NCBI GenBank assembly: GCA_021772455.1
Contig: JAJFLY010000004.1
Location: 1-64,000, forward strand
Length of the DNA: 64,000 nucleotides
Direction: 5' to 3'
DNA from: Chlamydiota bacterium
GTDB taxonomy: Bacteria > Chlamydiota > Chlamydiia > Chlamydiales > JAAKFR01
Each line of letters opens with the position of its first letter. Position 1 is the first letter of the stretch. The notes beneath the pieces were generated by a model that saw only the letters and a program-made list of their open reading frames with translations, did not search any database and had not been told where the DNA came from. Below are positions 17,231 through 25,312 of this stretch, piece after piece. Position numbers and translations under genes: made by a program.

Positions 17231-18538
17231 TTACAGCAAGTCAGATGCCTTATGGGAGGGATTTAGCCTGTGAATTTCGTGTTGCTGGCGGCCGTATGTC
17301 TCTTCAATCCACACGAGAGCCAAAATACCCGCACATGCATAAAGTAGGGGGATTATAGACAAACCTGCGACATATTCACTTGGCGTTGCAGTGACTTTTC
17401 CAGAAGCGCTCAGAGCCGCTTGAATCACAACACCAGCAAGAGGAGGGAAAATAGCTGCGAAGAGCATACCTCCAGCATTGTTCAATCCTAAAGCCGCTGA
17501 GTTGAGTTTCTGAGGCGTGTGCTCCACAATCATTGCAAAAGCAATCCCTTGAGAAGACGAAGCAACGCCGATGAGAAAGAAAAGAATCAGCAAAATTAGA
17601 TAATTGTTTGTGGAGAAATACAAAAGATAGATGGAAGCAAAGCAGCCTAAGAACCCGAAAGAAGCAAGAAAGGGTGTACGCCTTTTGAATCGATCTGAGA
17701 ATTTTCCAATAATAGGATTTCCTATAGCATATCCAACCCAGACCATCGAGATAATAAATGCAGAAGCTGTTTTATCAAATCCTCTAGCTTGCAGATAAGA
17801 GGTCCCAAAGTAGGCTGCAAGCAAGGGAAGAGAGCAATAGAGAAAGCTAGAACATAAGAGGATCAACCACGCTTGGCGATTATGAAAAAGCTCAACCAGC
17901 TTGTGTCTCAAGGGCTCATGGGGAGTTATGAAGATAATTTCTTGGTTCTCTTGGCTAGGCTTACTTCGCATAAACACGATAAGAAAGAGTGTGAGGGCCA
18001 GTCCAAACCCTCCGCAATAATAGAGGATTAGCCTCCAATTGCCATCGAGTAATTCCGTGACGTACGCAAGAGGGGCGCCGGCTAACATGGGGCCAACAGC
18101 TCCCAGAAAAAGGGCAATTCCGCATAAAAACCCAAAATATTTTTTCGGAAACCAGTTCAAAGCAAGAATCAACAAAGAGACAAAAGCAAAAGCAGAACCG
18201 AATCCGATTAATATACGTGCGATCAAAGCTATATAGAAGTGGGTTGCAAGCGCAAAAATAAATACACCAAGTGTACAGATAAAACACGCTGCTGAAAGAA
18301 CAATCCGTGTCCCTATTTTTTCTGTCAGAATCCCAACAGGAATCTGCATCAATCCATAGACGACATAATATGCAGCTGCCAAAATCGAAAACTGTCTGAT
18401 AGAAAGCACTAAACTATCGCGGATCTCGATCGCAATCGTTCCAAGGAAGATGCGTAAGAAAAATTCATAGAAGAAAAATAGAATCGCAAGTGACCAGACA
18501 AAGACCCCAAAAAAAGAGATCCTTTTTGAATCATCCAT
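17231..18538 (-). CDS. MFS transporter
   Basis: A 435-residue major facilitator with twelve predicted membrane segments. The loop 2-3 motif is GILTEKIGTRIV and the corresponding loop 8-9 motif is GKFSDRFKRRTP. The ATG at 18538 is preferred: GGGAG lies 4 nt upstream and the long N-terminal frame before it is unrelated. It overlaps the end of the upstream deacylase-like gene by 8 bp, so the two are translationally coupled, hinting that the transporter and enzyme act on related compounds. Similar transporters in intracellular bacteria import host metabolites such as amino acids or nucleosides; the substrate is unknown. Confidence 0.85.
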   Translation of the reverse strand: MDDSKRISFFGVFVWSLAILFFFYEFFLRIFLGTIAIEIRDSLVLSIRQFSILAAAYYVVYGLMQIPVGILTEKIGTRIVLSAACFICTLGVFIFALATHFYIALIARILIGFGSAFAFVSLLILALNWFPKKYFGFLCGIALFLGAVGPMLAGAPLAYVTELLDGNWRLILYYCGGFGLALTLFLIVFMRSKPSQENQEIIFITPHEPLRHKLVELFHNRQAWLILLCSSFLYCSLPLLAAYFGTSYLQARGFDKTASAFIISMVWVGYAIGNPIIGKFSDRFKRRTPFLASFGFLGCFASIYLLYFSTNNYLILLILFFLIGVASSSQGIAFAMIVEHTPQKLNSAALGLNNAGGMLFAAIFPPLAGVVIQAALSASGKVTATPSEYVAGLSIIPLLYACAGILALVWIEETYGRQQHEIHRLNPSHKASDLL

Positions 18539-19514
18539 GGTGCTCCCACATCTCAGGGGTAACCTCTTCTTCCGTAGGCGCCAATTCAACAATCGGATCG
18601 CCTTCATTGACCAATGGGAGGGTGTTATGGGTCAAAATAATCCCCTGTTGAGGAGAGTAGATTTGAAATTTTTGCGACGTGCCAAAAGGGTCGTAAATAT
18701 CGGCTAAAAGTTCACCTTTTTGAACAGAAGCACCCAACCTTTTAAACATCTGACAGAGCCCTGAACCGGGTGCCCTGAGCCATTTTTTTGACTGAATCAC
18801 AACAGGATCGTAGTGCGACTTCCCCTTAAGCTTTACCATCTCAAGCGACTGCATCACACGTAATATTCCCTTATATCCTGTTCGAATTCCCCCGTCATCG
18901 AGCCGCATAGGCTCACCCGCTTGATAACATAAGGTAGGAATACCACGGTTGTTTTGCCACAAAAGCCCCCTTTCAGATGTTGTGTCGACGATTACAAAAG
19001 GCTGAAAAGCCGTAGCCATTTTTTCCGTTCCAGGAATTTTTAAATTAGTTTGGATATGAGGAAGGCTTCTCTGATAGGGATCACCGGTATGGATGTCAAT
19101 GCAGTGGGTGGCTTTGCATAAAATCTCATTTGTCAGATGGTGAGCGAGTCTAGCTGCAAAAGAACCACTCACAGAGCCAGGAAAGCTCCCATCCAAATCT
19201 CGCCTATCGGGCAAATTACGAGACAAGGTCATAAGTCCGTAAACATTGATTGCGGGCACGGCAATCAGCGTTCCACGCAAAGACTTTAGGAGTTGGGCAC
19301 TTAAAAGCTTATGGATAATAGCAATCCCATTCATCTCATCACCATGAATGGCTGCACACACAAGCAAGCAGGGACCTTCCCTTTTTCCATGGATTACATG
19401 AATCGGGATATGCATCGCGGTGTAAGTAGAAAGCTCCGGAGTGGGCAAACCGAGAGTGAGCCTCTCCCCCGGTTGAATCTGAGTATTCCCAATTGTCAGC
19501 GGTTTATTTTTCAT
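18531..19514 (-). CDS. Succinylglutamate desuccinylase/aspartoacylase-type zinc hydrolase
   Basis: A 327-residue M14-like deacylase. The zinc site is visible as HGDE (in CAAIHGDEMNG) and a later His in DIHTG. The SFPGSxSGSFAARLAHHL segment is typical of the family. The C-terminal 100 residues form a small beta domain, possibly lipoyl/barrel-sandwich like. It removes acyl groups from N-acyl amino acids or similar. The start is taken at ATG 19514, since the frame can also open at TTG 19544, but neither has a strong ribosome site. It is coupled to the MFS gene downstream. Confidence 0.85.
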   Translation of the reverse strand: MKNKPLTIGNTQIQPGERLTLGLPTPELSTYTAMHIPIHVIHGKREGPCLLVCAAIHGDEMNGIAIIHKLLSAQLLKSLRGTLIAVPAINVYGLMTLSRNLPDRRDLDGSFPGSVSGSFAARLAHHLTNEILCKATHCIDIHTGDPYQRSLPHIQTNLKIPGTEKMATAFQPFVIVDTTSERGLLWQNNRGIPTLCYQAGEPMRLDDGGIRTGYKGILRVMQSLEMVKLKGKSHYDPVVIQSKKWLRAPGSGLCQMFKRLGASVQKGELLADIYDPFGTSQKFQIYSPQQGIILTHNTLPLVNEGDPIVELAPTEEEVTPEMWEHHG

Positions 19515-19661
19515 ATATGCAGAGCATACCTGATCTCCCTTCAATTCTCAACCCCTACTCCCTCTTCATAGCCGCACTAAAATTTTTAATGCACGATTCC
19601 CCCACATTTGCTAGCATTAATTTTTTATAAAGGATGACTTTACAACAGATAGGTAAATTTC

Positions 19662-20165
19662 ATGGCGGAATTACGACGAATAGAGCAAAATTTATATCAG
19701 GGACAAGGTTCAATTACCCCGAGTGCTCTAGAAAATACATTTGAATTTGTGTACGCGATTATTGCAGGTCTAGCGCTATTGGCAATAGCAGTGGCAGGGC
19801 TTGGAGGAATTTATCAGTCGGGCTTCCTCTACCACTTAAATCTTACCTGCTCTAAAATTATGCTTGGAGTAGGGAGTATAGGCGGCATTGCACACCTTAC
19901 ATATGGTATTGTCGGGTTGATTTGCCAGCAACTCCCAAAGAGCCCGCAGCCAGTTCCGAATTCAGCACCACCCCCATCCACTGAAAGTGGCGTGTTTGTA
20001 GGAAGAGGGCAAGAAGGGAGGAGAGGCAGTTCTGCCGGCTCTGAGGATACAGTCGTCTCCTTGAACTCTGATGATACTCAGACTACGCGGCGTACTGGTA
20101 CAAATCCCATATTTGATACAGCTAGTCTTGTGGGAATAGAGATCACGCAAGGACCCGTAAACTAA
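19662..20165 (+). CDS. Small bilobed hydrophobic protein, Inc candidate
   Basis: A 167-residue protein with a polar N-terminus of about 23 residues, two hydrophobic lobes (about 26-52 and 64-90), and a long polar tail rich in Pro, Ser, Gly and Thr from residue 92. It has no signal peptide and no recognised family. The topology is that of chlamydial Inc proteins, with the tail predicted to face the host cytosol. The ATG at 19662 follows only a weak AGGT site. Neighbours are unrelated. It is the third such gene in 9 kb. Confidence 0.55.
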   Translation: MAELRRIEQNLYQGQGSITPSALENTFEFVYAIIAGLALLAIAVAGLGGIYQSGFLYHLNLTCSKIMLGVGSIGGIAHLTYGIVGLICQQLPKSPQPVPNSAPPPSTESGVFVGRGQEGRRGSSAGSEDTVVSLNSDDTQTTRRTGTNPIFDTASLVGIEITQGPVN

Positions 20166-20205
20166 GTTCCCACCAAAAATAGGTGAAAGGACTACACTTG
20201 CAAAG

Positions 20206-21336
20206 ATGCTTGCCATATTGTGTTTGTTTTCAGCCATCTCCCTTACAAGCCTCTCTCACACTGTTGAAGAAAAGGTCGGTCAGCTTCTAATGGTCCATTT
20301 TCATGGAGAAAGTGCGAATAATGATGCGCGCGCTTTGGTTCAAGATGTGAAAGTTGGGGGGATTATCTATTACAACTGGGCAAACGGATTAACCTCCCCA
20401 GAGCAGGTCCGCAATCTCAGCGCTGGACTTCAAGGTCTAACCCAAACCAATCGCCACCCCATCCCCCTTTTTATTGGTGTTGACCAAGAAGGAGGGGTTG
20501 TCTCCAGGTTGAAGGAGGGTTTTACACACTTTCCAGGAAATCGCGCGCTTGGGGAGACCCAAAACCCCGATTTAGCCGAATCTACAGCTCTTGCGATGGG
20601 AAAAGAGTTAGCTATAGTTGGGATAAACATGAATTTCGCCCCTGTTGTCGACGTCAATACCAACCCTAACAATCCTGTGATTGGCGAGCGCTCCTTTGGG
20701 GATGACCCAGAAACAGTTGCCGCCTTTGGCGCAAAAGCCCTTCTGGGCTATCAACAAGCTGGAATCATTCCAACACTGAAACACTACCCTGGACACGGTG
20801 ATGCACAAGTTGATTCACATAAAGATTTGCCGATTATCGATAAAACGCTTGCCGAATTAGAATATGTAGAACTACTCCCATTTGCAAGACTTGCATCCAG
20901 CGCCGATGTGATCATGACAGCCCACCTCCTTGTCCCAGCATTAGATCCTGAAAAGTGCTCAACACTCTCTGAAAAGACCATAGCCTACCTAAGAAATACT
21001 CTCGATTTCCAAGGAGTTATAATTACTGACTCGCTAGTAATGGAGGGGCTCTTGAAAAGTTGCGTATCTGTTGATGAGGCTGCCATTCAAGCCTTAAATG
21101 CCGGTTGCGACATACTACTTCTTGGTGGTCGACAACTGGCCTCCGGCGATGGCGATCTAGAGCTCTCTGTAAGTGATATTCAACACATACACCTGGCCCT
21201 TGTCAACGCTGTCAAAGAGGGGTGTATTTCCGAAAAAAGGCTTGATGAGGCCTTTGAAAGAGTACTACGGCTAAAAGAACATTCTGCAAGCGATACGCTT
21301 GTGAAGTCCTCACCTTTAAATTCTATGTCTTCTTGA
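20206..21336 (+). CDS. nagZ: Glycoside hydrolase family 3 beta-N-acetylhexosaminidase
   Basis: A 376-residue GH3 enzyme. The N-terminus is hydrophobic (possible signal peptide, residues 1-15). NagZ-type hallmarks are GVDQEGGxVxR, the KHYPGHGD loop with the catalytic His-containing VDSHKDLP segment, and the nucleophile Asp in VIITDSLVM. NagZ cleaves GlcNAc from anhydro-muropeptides in peptidoglycan recycling, which would fit the reduced peptidoglycan of chlamydiae. The signal-like N-terminus instead suggests a periplasmic enzyme. It starts 40 bp after the preceding gene with no strong ribosome site. Confidence 0.9.
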   Translation: MLAILCLFSAISLTSLSHTVEEKVGQLLMVHFHGESANNDARALVQDVKVGGIIYYNWANGLTSPEQVRNLSAGLQGLTQTNRHPIPLFIGVDQEGGVVSRLKEGFTHFPGNRALGETQNPDLAESTALAMGKELAIVGINMNFAPVVDVNTNPNNPVIGERSFGDDPETVAAFGAKALLGYQQAGIIPTLKHYPGHGDAQVDSHKDLPIIDKTLAELEYVELLPFARLASSADVIMTAHLLVPALDPEKCSTLSEKTIAYLRNTLDFQGVIITDSLVMEGLLKSCVSVDEAAIQALNAGCDILLLGGRQLASGDGDLELSVSDIQHIHLALVNAVKEGCISEKRLDEAFERVLRLKEHSASDTLVKSSPLNSMSS

Positions 21337-21565
21337 CTGTTCATATATGCATTGGTGAGCATATGCAAAAGCTACTTTCAGTGACATCAGAAACCAATTA
21401 TGGCCTGTAATTTCCAATTGACAGGAATCTGAAATTTTATAAATCTCGTGAATACAAAAGAAAGAATGAGACTGTTGCCCCCCCCTTCGGTTTAGTCGGC
21501 AAACGGAAGCTGAATGTGAGTGGCTTAAAAATTTTAACAGTCCCAGAATAATTCAAAGTCTTACA

Positions 21566-22216
21566 GTGTCATATAAAGTTATCCTATTCGACCATGACGA
21601 TACCCTCGTCCAGACTATACAGCCTAAGTGGGCCCAACATAAACATATTGCACGCGCCTACTATAATATAGAGCTGACTGATGATAAAATTCGTCAACAC
21701 TGGGGAAAGCCTTTTTCTATATTATTACAAGAACTCTATGAAACAGATGATGTGGATGAAGCCTTGGCACACAATATCCGTACAAGAGATGCCTTTCCTA
21801 AGGTACTCTTTCCTGAAACATCCGAAGTGCTTAATCAGCTCCAGCAGTCCGGCAAGAGACTCGGTTTAGTTACCGCCACGCTCCGCCAAAGCTTGGAATA
21901 CGATCTTGCAACACTAAATATTACCAAAAACAATTTTAAGTACACTCAGACTCAAGAAAATTCGAAATTCCATAAACCTGATCCTAAAGTATTTGATCCA
22001 ACAAAAGAGTGGCTTACTCATGAGGGGATTTCTTTTGATGAAGTGCTTTACGTTGGTGATGCGCTCACCGATATGCAAGCTGCAGTTGGAGCGGGCTTTC
22101 ATTTCGCTGGGGTTTGCACCGGGCTCGTTACAGCAGAAGAATTCAAGGCACATGGTGTTGAGGCCCTCAATTCTTTACAAGACTTGCTACCTGTTGCCGA
22201 GTATTCTGCAAGATGA
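21566..22216 (+). CDS. HAD-superfamily hydrolase
   Basis: A 216-residue phosphatase of the phosphoglycolate phosphatase/beta-phosphoglucomutase type. The motif I DHDDT gives nucleophile D9 and acid D11, motif II is the TAT in LGLVTATLR, motif III is K in HKPDPKVF, and motif IV is GDALTD. A helical cap follows motif I. The start is GTG at 21566; no ATG fits. The last 50 bp overlap the 3' end of the convergent thymidylate-synthase-like gene. The substrate is unknown. Confidence 0.85.
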   Translation: MSYKVILFDHDDTLVQTIQPKWAQHKHIARAYYNIELTDDKIRQHWGKPFSILLQELYETDDVDEALAHNIRTRDAFPKVLFPETSEVLNQLQQSGKRLGLVTATLRQSLEYDLATLNITKNNFKYTQTQENSKFHKPDPKVFDPTKEWLTHEGISFDEVLYVGDALTDMQAAVGAGFHFAGVCTGLVTAEEFKAHGVEALNSLQDLLPVAEYSAR

Positions 22217-23174
22217 GCTCTTTCCAGGGAGAGTGCTCAATCACCGACAATGCCTGAGCATGATCGTCCTGCTTATTGAATACAACAAAGCTCAAAACAT
22301 CACCGATATCTTGCCAATAATCTGATAGGGCATCCCAGGCTGACGTTTTCCTATGATCTAGTCGAAGCTCTTCTTCAAGTCGCCTTAGAAGGGCAACTTG
22401 CTTTAATGAATGGGATGGTATCGGGGCCATGGGGAGAGGATTTGATCTCGTTTCCATGTCTAAAAGGTTTTTCTCTAATCGATCATGATCTTCGAGATAG
22501 TAATGCAAGGATGTCACTGTTTGCACAAAACACCCAACAGGAATTTTTAGTTCAGATGCAATGAGATCTTGGAGCATTGTGAACTCAAAGAGGTTATAGG
22601 GCAAAAGTGTAAGCGCATTTTCACTTCTCCAAAATGCCTGACACTCAAGCGCACCATCACGGATAAGAAAATGTAATGAATCAATACACGGAGCATAGCG
22701 CTTCTCATGATCCCCTACCGCATGCACATGGATAATCGCTCGACGTGTGTGGGGATCTTCTTTAAATTGTTTGATAACAAGTTGGATCTGATCCGTTCCA
22801 TTAAAATGACGCATCCGATAGCCGTAGTTTGTAGGGATGGTTTTGCCATCATCACAAAACTCGGCTGCCTTTGGATTGTAATATTCCATTACATCCAAAC
22901 GGATTTCATCAGAAAGAGTGGAAAGAAGTAAACGAGGAATTGCATGCTCAAAAGAAAATTCCAGCGCATTGACAATGCGATCGCGGGGATTTTCAAGAAT
23001 AAGATTTACATAGCGTAACTCTCGCGTCGGCCGCTCACGAGTTCCCCACGCCGATCCAATCGTATTTTTTTGCTGAACGGAGGAAACTTCCTCACCCACA
23101 AGTAGTGCTTGCAGAGTCCTTCTATAGAGTTCGTGTGAAGAGGACGCGTAGATTTGTAGTGGTTTTTGGTTCAT
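22167..23174 (-). CDS. Thymidylate-synthase (ThyA)-like protein
   Basis: A 335-residue protein with the ThyA fold signature: an NYGYRMR segment, DPHTRRAI (phosphate-binding arginines), nucleophile C163 in APCIDSLHF, RSEN at 183-186, N194 in LPYNLFEF (the dUMP-selecting Asn) and a late LHYYLEDH segment in place of HIYxNH. The Asp that normally follows the RS pair and contacts folate is Asn here (N186), and the flanking sequence is divergent. It may therefore be an active but divergent synthase, a pyrimidine hydroxymethylase relative, or inactive. The GAGGG site is 5 nt from ATG. Chlamydiaceae are said to use ThyX-type enzymes, so this is a lineage difference (from memory). Confidence 0.75.
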   Translation of the reverse strand: MNQKPLQIYASSSHELYRRTLQALLVGEEVSSVQQKNTIGSAWGTRERPTRELRYVNLILENPRDRIVNALEFSFEHAIPRLLLSTLSDEIRLDVMEYYNPKAAEFCDDGKTIPTNYGYRMRHFNGTDQIQLVIKQFKEDPHTRRAIIHVHAVGDHEKRYAPCIDSLHFLIRDGALECQAFWRSENALTLLPYNLFEFTMLQDLIASELKIPVGCFVQTVTSLHYYLEDHDRLEKNLLDMETRSNPLPMAPIPSHSLKQVALLRRLEEELRLDHRKTSAWDALSDYWQDIGDVLSFVVFNKQDDHAQALSVIEHSPWKELILQNTRQQVASLVKN

Positions 23175-23206
23175 AAAAACCCTCAGGTTAAATTGGAGTA
23201 TTTAAT

Positions 23207-23671
23207 TTAAGTTATTAGGCAATATGAAGCCAAGGTCAAAAAAATGTAATTGTTATGATATTGGTGAAAACTGCATCTAGTCGGGTTTACCCTACCTGGG
23301 GCATTATCTAAGTCCATGCGAGACTCTCCAACCTCAAAGGTAAAATAGTCCTCTAAATCCAGTTTTGCCAATTCACGAAGTTCTCGAACGATAACGGCCT
23401 CCATCAGTGAATCACTTGAACCAGTTCTATGAAGGCAGGTTAAATCTATATCTTTCGTGGCTCTAGCTGTTGAAAAACGCAGTTCCATCGCATACCCACC
23501 TTTTAGAACAAAGCCATCAGCCTCTTGGTGGAAAATTCGAGCTAGCAATCTCTCGAAGGCCACTTTTCTTCTGACCCTCTGCAAGTCCTGGTCTGTTTTT
23601 TCAGCGATGCTTTTTAGTCGCGCTTCCAGACTTTTTCGAAAGTCAGTTGCTGTTTTAAACGCTGTTGTCAT
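23207..23671 (-). pseudogene. Truncated AbiEii-type nucleotidyltransferase toxin
   Basis: An open frame of 154 codons whose first 130 match the AbiEii/type IV TA toxin N-terminus: LKGGYAMELRF (GG motif) and RATKDIDL (metal-binding aspartates), then FEVGESRMDLDNAP. Homology stops at about residue 133. The last 20 codons are a translation of a promoter-like sequence (23247-23266), not protein. Full AbiEii proteins have roughly 150 more residues with the later catalytic motifs, so this toxin is almost certainly inactive. It starts in a 4-bp overlap with the antitoxin gene, as in intact abiE operons. Confidence 0.75.
23247..23266 (-). repeat. Second copy of the abiE promoter/operator core
   Basis: The minus strand reads CACCAATATCATAACAATTA, matching CACCAATACCATAAAAATTA upstream of abiEi (24271-24290) in 18 of 20 positions. 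It lies exactly where the toxin reading frame loses homology. Confidence 0.65.
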
Positions 23672-24258
23672 TTGAGCACTCTTTTAATTTTTTGATAAAT
23701 CTTAGGGTTTATCTCCTTAAGAGACTCCAACTCTCTTTCCAAAAAGAGTCCTCGGCTTAAGCCTTGTTGAACCGCTTGTGCGATGAAGTTATCAGCAACG
23801 GTTCCCTCAATCACGCAATCAATGATAGTTCTTATCGGAGTCGTCACCCTATACCCTTGCCTCTCTTCAATATCTGAATCCTCTAGAGCGCCTCTATACA
23901 AGCGTAGTAACTTAGGTGGTTCTTTACGTCTTCGAAAATCAAGAGGAACTGTCATGTGCATCTTAGAAGGCATCACATCGGAAAGTTCGTGAATATCTAA
24001 GGCCGTTTCATGAGACCAAACCCCCTGAGGCATATCCTCAATATTCCTGCTCCATAAGGACCACAAGACAAGCTCTGGTCTCTCTGTTACAGGATACCTG
24101 GCCAATCGATAGACCCCCCTTTCTTCTTGGGTCCACTCCCCCGAATCAAGCTTCAAATGAAAATTAGAGCGCTTATAGCCGCACTTCTCTGCCTGTTTTG
24201 CAGTAAAAAAGCCTTGCTGACTGTCTGCTATCTCAAAGAGTTGATTTTGATTTCCCAT
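23668..24258 (-). CDS. AbiEi-type antitoxin/regulator
   Basis: A 196-residue type IV antitoxin. An N-terminal winged helix-turn-helix (FFTAKQAEKCGYKRSNFHLKL..GEWTQEERGVYRLARYP) is followed by the AbiEi C-terminal domain with VWSHETALDIHELSDVMP and TTPIRTIIDCVIEG. It appears intact. It overlaps the toxin remnant by 4 bp. No Shine-Dalgarno precedes the ATG at 24258, and the inverted repeat 24260-24290 with a TATAAC box is adjacent, so transcription may start at or near the ATG (leaderless). It would autoregulate by binding that repeat, as known for AbiEi. Confidence 0.88.
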   Translation of the reverse strand: MGNQNQLFEIADSQQGFFTAKQAEKCGYKRSNFHLKLDSGEWTQEERGVYRLARYPVTERPELVLWSLWSRNIEDMPQGVWSHETALDIHELSDVMPSKMHMTVPLDFRRRKEPPKLLRLYRGALEDSDIEERQGYRVTTPIRTIIDCVIEGTVADNFIAQAVQQGLSRGLFLERELESLKEINPKIYQKIKRVLK

Positions 24259-24259
24259 A

Positions 24260-24290
24260 CACCAATGTTATAATTTTTATGGTATTGGTG
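24260..24290 (-). promoter_or_regulatory. Candidate AbiEi operator and promoter
   Basis: Inverted repeat CACCAAT (24260-24266) and ATTGGTG (24284-24290), 17 bp apart, lies 1 bp upstream of the abiEi start. The interval contains a minus-strand TATAAC box. AbiEi proteins bind inverted repeats in their own promoter. Confidence 0.55.
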
Positions 24291-24373
24291 CAATAGCTGA
24301 TTTCTGAAAAAACGGGATATATGTATGTAAAATATTTATGTATAGATACTTATAACAGTTTGGTTGTTCAGAA

Positions 24374-24910
24374 TCAAAAAACTTTGTAGTGGTTTTGCAC
24401 CATCCCTGATGAAGGAAAAGCCTGCGAAGCTATTAGCTTTAGGTTTACGTCACCATCAGTTTTGCCGAAAAGTCGTATACCTTCTCCTATGAGAATCGGA
24501 ATAAGGGTAACGACTATGTCATCAATCAACCCCTCTTTAAGAAAAGATTGGACAATTTGTCCGCCGTCCACATAGACGCGTGTCCACCCCTCTTTAGCAA
24601 GCGTTTTCATTATTTCTCTCGGTGAGAGTTGAAAAATCCGAACTTTTCCTTCTAATTCATCAGGAATAGCATCTTGCCTTAGGGTTTTACTCAACACAAT
24701 CACAGGCTTCGGGTAAGGCCAGTCTCCAAAAGTAAGAATTTTTTCAAAGGTACCTCGTCCCATGATAAGACCATCGACACTTGATAGAAAGGCTTCATAC
24801 CCACTGTCTTCACCTTCTATTTTTTCCTGAGGTAACCAATCAAGAGCATGGTCTTTTCTAGCTATAAAACCATCAAGGCTTGTTGCTATAAATACATGAC
24901 CTGTCGTCAT
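24374..24910 (-). CDS. Dihydrofolate reductase-family protein (RibD C-terminal-like)
   Basis: A 178-residue reductase of the RibD-C/YyaP type. Features are an N-terminal FIATSLDGFIARKDHALDWL segment, VDGLIMGRGTFEKI and the NADPH-binding VYVDGGQIVQSFLKEGLIDD. Such stand-alone proteins are NADPH-dependent reductases of uncertain substrate, related to pyrimidine reductase and DHFR. The spacing of 12 bp to the upstream cupin gene suggests a shared transcript. The region has the lower GC typical of its accessory neighbours. Confidence 0.85.
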   Translation of the reverse strand: MTTGHVFIATSLDGFIARKDHALDWLPQEKIEGEDSGYEAFLSSVDGLIMGRGTFEKILTFGDWPYPKPVIVLSKTLRQDAIPDELEGKVRIFQLSPREIMKTLAKEGWTRVYVDGGQIVQSFLKEGLIDDIVVTLIPILIGEGIRLFGKTDGDVNLKLIASQAFPSSGMVQNHYKVF

Positions 24911-24922
24911 TTTTTTTCCTAG

Positions 24923-25285
24923 TTAAATCCACTCTGGAGTCTCAACCGTTTTATCAGTATTCTTGTTTCCCGTATTAAGTACCCCTTTGGGTTCAAGAAG
25001 CAATACATGAGCTTCTTCAATAGTGTAAGGCAAATGCTCAACACCTCGAGGAACAACAAAAAATTCTCCCTCATTTAGTACCACTTCTTCATCTCGCATT
25101 TTAATATGCAATTGTCCTTTTATAATGAGAAAAAACTCATCCTCATTCTCATGATGGTGCCAAACAAATTCTCCTTTAGCTTTAAAGATTTTGACATATG
25201 AATCATTGACTTCTCCCAAAATTTTTGGGGTCCAATATTCGCTAAAAGAATCAAATTTTTTCTTAATATCGACCTTTTTATTCAT
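24923..25285 (-). CDS. Small cupin-domain protein
   Basis: A 120-residue single-domain cupin. The two metal-binding motifs are visible: H43-H44-H45 with E47/E50 (VWHHHENEDEFF) and the GEFFVVPRGVEH segment ending at H84. Small cupins of this type are isomerases, dioxygenases or sugar/metal sensors; the substrate cannot be assigned. It ends KTVETPEWI, the region found as a decayed fragment at 17049-17115. It forms a likely operon with the reductase downstream. Confidence 0.85.
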   Translation of the reverse strand: MNKKVDIKKKFDSFSEYWTPKILGEVNDSYVKIFKAKGEFVWHHHENEDEFFLIIKGQLHIKMRDEEVVLNEGEFFVVPRGVEHLPYTIEEAHVLLLEPKGVLNTGNKNTDKTVETPEWI

Positions 25286-25312
25286 AATATTTCTATCCTT
25301 TCTTGCAAAAAT

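Noticed and set aside
21337-21565. Possible promoter or small gene between nagZ-like and HAD genes
   Set aside because: TTGACA and TATAAA occur but only 14 bp apart, and no open frame with a ribosome site is present.
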